Assembly: GCA_012729935.1 (NCBI GenBank)
Contig: JAAYBY010000304.1
Span: forward strand, 1-5,342
DNA: 5,342 nucleotides
Reading direction: 5' to 3'
From: Clostridiaceae bacterium
GTDB taxonomy: Bacteria; Bacillota; Clostridia; Saccharofermentanales; UBA5734
Below are positions 4,821 through 5,342 of the stretch, in pieces (the first letter of the stretch is position 1; each line of letters opens with the position of its first letter). A program made the position numbers and the translations under genes. A model generated the notes under the pieces. It did no database searches, had not been told where the DNA came from, and worked only from the letters and a program-made list of their open reading frames with translations.

Positions 4821-5342
4821 TCAGGGCAGAAGTGTAATAGCCTTGCCGACGGCCAGGTCTGTCTCACTCTTCGGCTGATTGATCAGAAATCCGCCGTCCG
4901 GTGTCACCAGTTTAAGCTTCACCGATCCGTAGACCGTCTGAAAATCGTCTGTATCCATCGACAGGATCGACGCACGTTTTTCACAGAGCCGTTTAAAGAA
5001 ATCAATGACCTCTTCTTCCGTGAGTGTTTCTTCGGTTGCAATCATGATGTAATCATTTTTCACATGCCAGATTGATATATCCCGGTCAGGTGTCAGGGGA
5101 AATTCAGCAATCCCGGGTATTGCCGTCGTTAATTCAGCGCGAACCGAATCGCGGTTCATCAGGATTGGAACTGTGATGCCGACAGCCAGAAGGACAACAA
5201 CCAGAAACCCGATGAGCATCTTGATTTTTGTTTTCCCCGGAATCCGGATATCCGGCATCTGCTGAGGTTCCTTCATCTCATACACAGGAGGCGGCGGTGG
5301 TTTTGGCTTGGATGGCTGAGGTTGCTGCTTTCTCGCACGAGC
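4821..5342 (-). CDS. Unrecognised single-pass membrane protein with proline-rich cytoplasmic segment (5' end outside window)
   Basis: The - strand frame is open from the right edge to TGA at 4823-4821, giving 173 visible residues. A GTG at 5285 could be read as a start, but the bases before it (CCTCCT) are the reverse of a ribosome binding site, and the frame continues in a protein-like way. The gene therefore most likely begins outside the window. Visible residues 1-19 are basic and Gln/Pro-rich, ending KPKPPPPP. A short polar stretch leads to Lys residues and one transmembrane helix at 42-62 (MLIGFLVVVLLAVG...). Positive charges before the helix place the C-terminal 110 residues outside. 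That part looks like a small alpha/beta domain, with ISIWHVKNDYIMIATEE, the helix EEEVIDFFKRLCEKR, and YGSVKLKLVTPDGGFLI. I do not recognise the family. A zinc ribbon or other domain before the Pro-rich linker would be common for such proteins but cannot be seen. Confidence 0.7.
   Translation of the reverse strand, partial: ARARKQQPQPSKPKPPPPPVYEMKEPQQMPDIRIPGKTKIKMLIGFLVVVLLAVGITVPILMNRDSVRAELTTAIPGIAEFPLTPDRDISIWHVKNDYIMIATEETLTEEEVIDFFKRLCEKRASILSMDTDDFQTVYGSVKLKLVTPDGGFLINQPKSETDLAVGKAITLLP

Noticed and set aside
4655..4867. Open frame on the - strand overlapping the end of the membrane-protein gene (70 codons)
   Set aside because: It starts out of frame within that gene and continues through its terminator hairpin, which a real gene would not do.

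Overview
The window looks like chromosomal DNA from a low-to-mid GC Gram-positive (Bacillota-type) bacterium. The reasons are strong AGGAGG ribosome binding sites, a GTG start joined by a 4-base overlap, a substrate-binding protein with a lipoprotein signal (typical of monoderm importers), and T-tailed hairpin terminators. Genes look balanced in GC and the intergenic DNA is clearly AT-rich; I judged this by eye, and no genus can be assigned.

Left part (1-1385, + strand): the last 23 codons of a gene that resembles the C-terminus of a glycerophosphodiester phosphodiesterase. It is followed after 11 bases by a complete 433-residue MFS transporter of the SLC45/GPH-like type. The two are probably co-transcribed from a promoter left of the window.

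Middle part (1380-4386, - strand): a complete three-gene class II (BtuCDF/FecBCDE/FhuBCDG-type) ABC importer, read right to left as lipoprotein binding protein, FecCD permease, ATPase. Gene spacing is 14 bases, then a 4-base GTGA overlap. The family imports iron-siderophore, heme, cobalamin or related metal chelates; the substrate cannot be read from the sequence. The ATPase gene and the MFS gene converge tail to tail and share one palindromic hexamer, TCATGA, as Ser-stop for both.

Right intergenic part (4375-4820): the most interesting stretch. Reading leftward, it holds the terminator of the gene to the right (hairpin 4698-4721), a putative promoter with an extended -10 (TGATATAGT), and a near-perfect inverted repeat over that -10 (operator candidate). 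A leader of about 240 nt follows. It contains a strong intrinsic terminator (10-bp stem, nine T) well before the first ABC gene, and an upstream GGAATTG that could pair with the 5' arm of that terminator. I read this as a candidate two-layer control: a repressor at the promoter and attenuation in the leader. It matches no riboswitch class I can recognise.

Right edge (4821-5342, - strand): the 3' part of a gene for a single-pass membrane protein, with a proline-rich cytoplasmic segment that runs off the window and an unrecognised extracytoplasmic domain.
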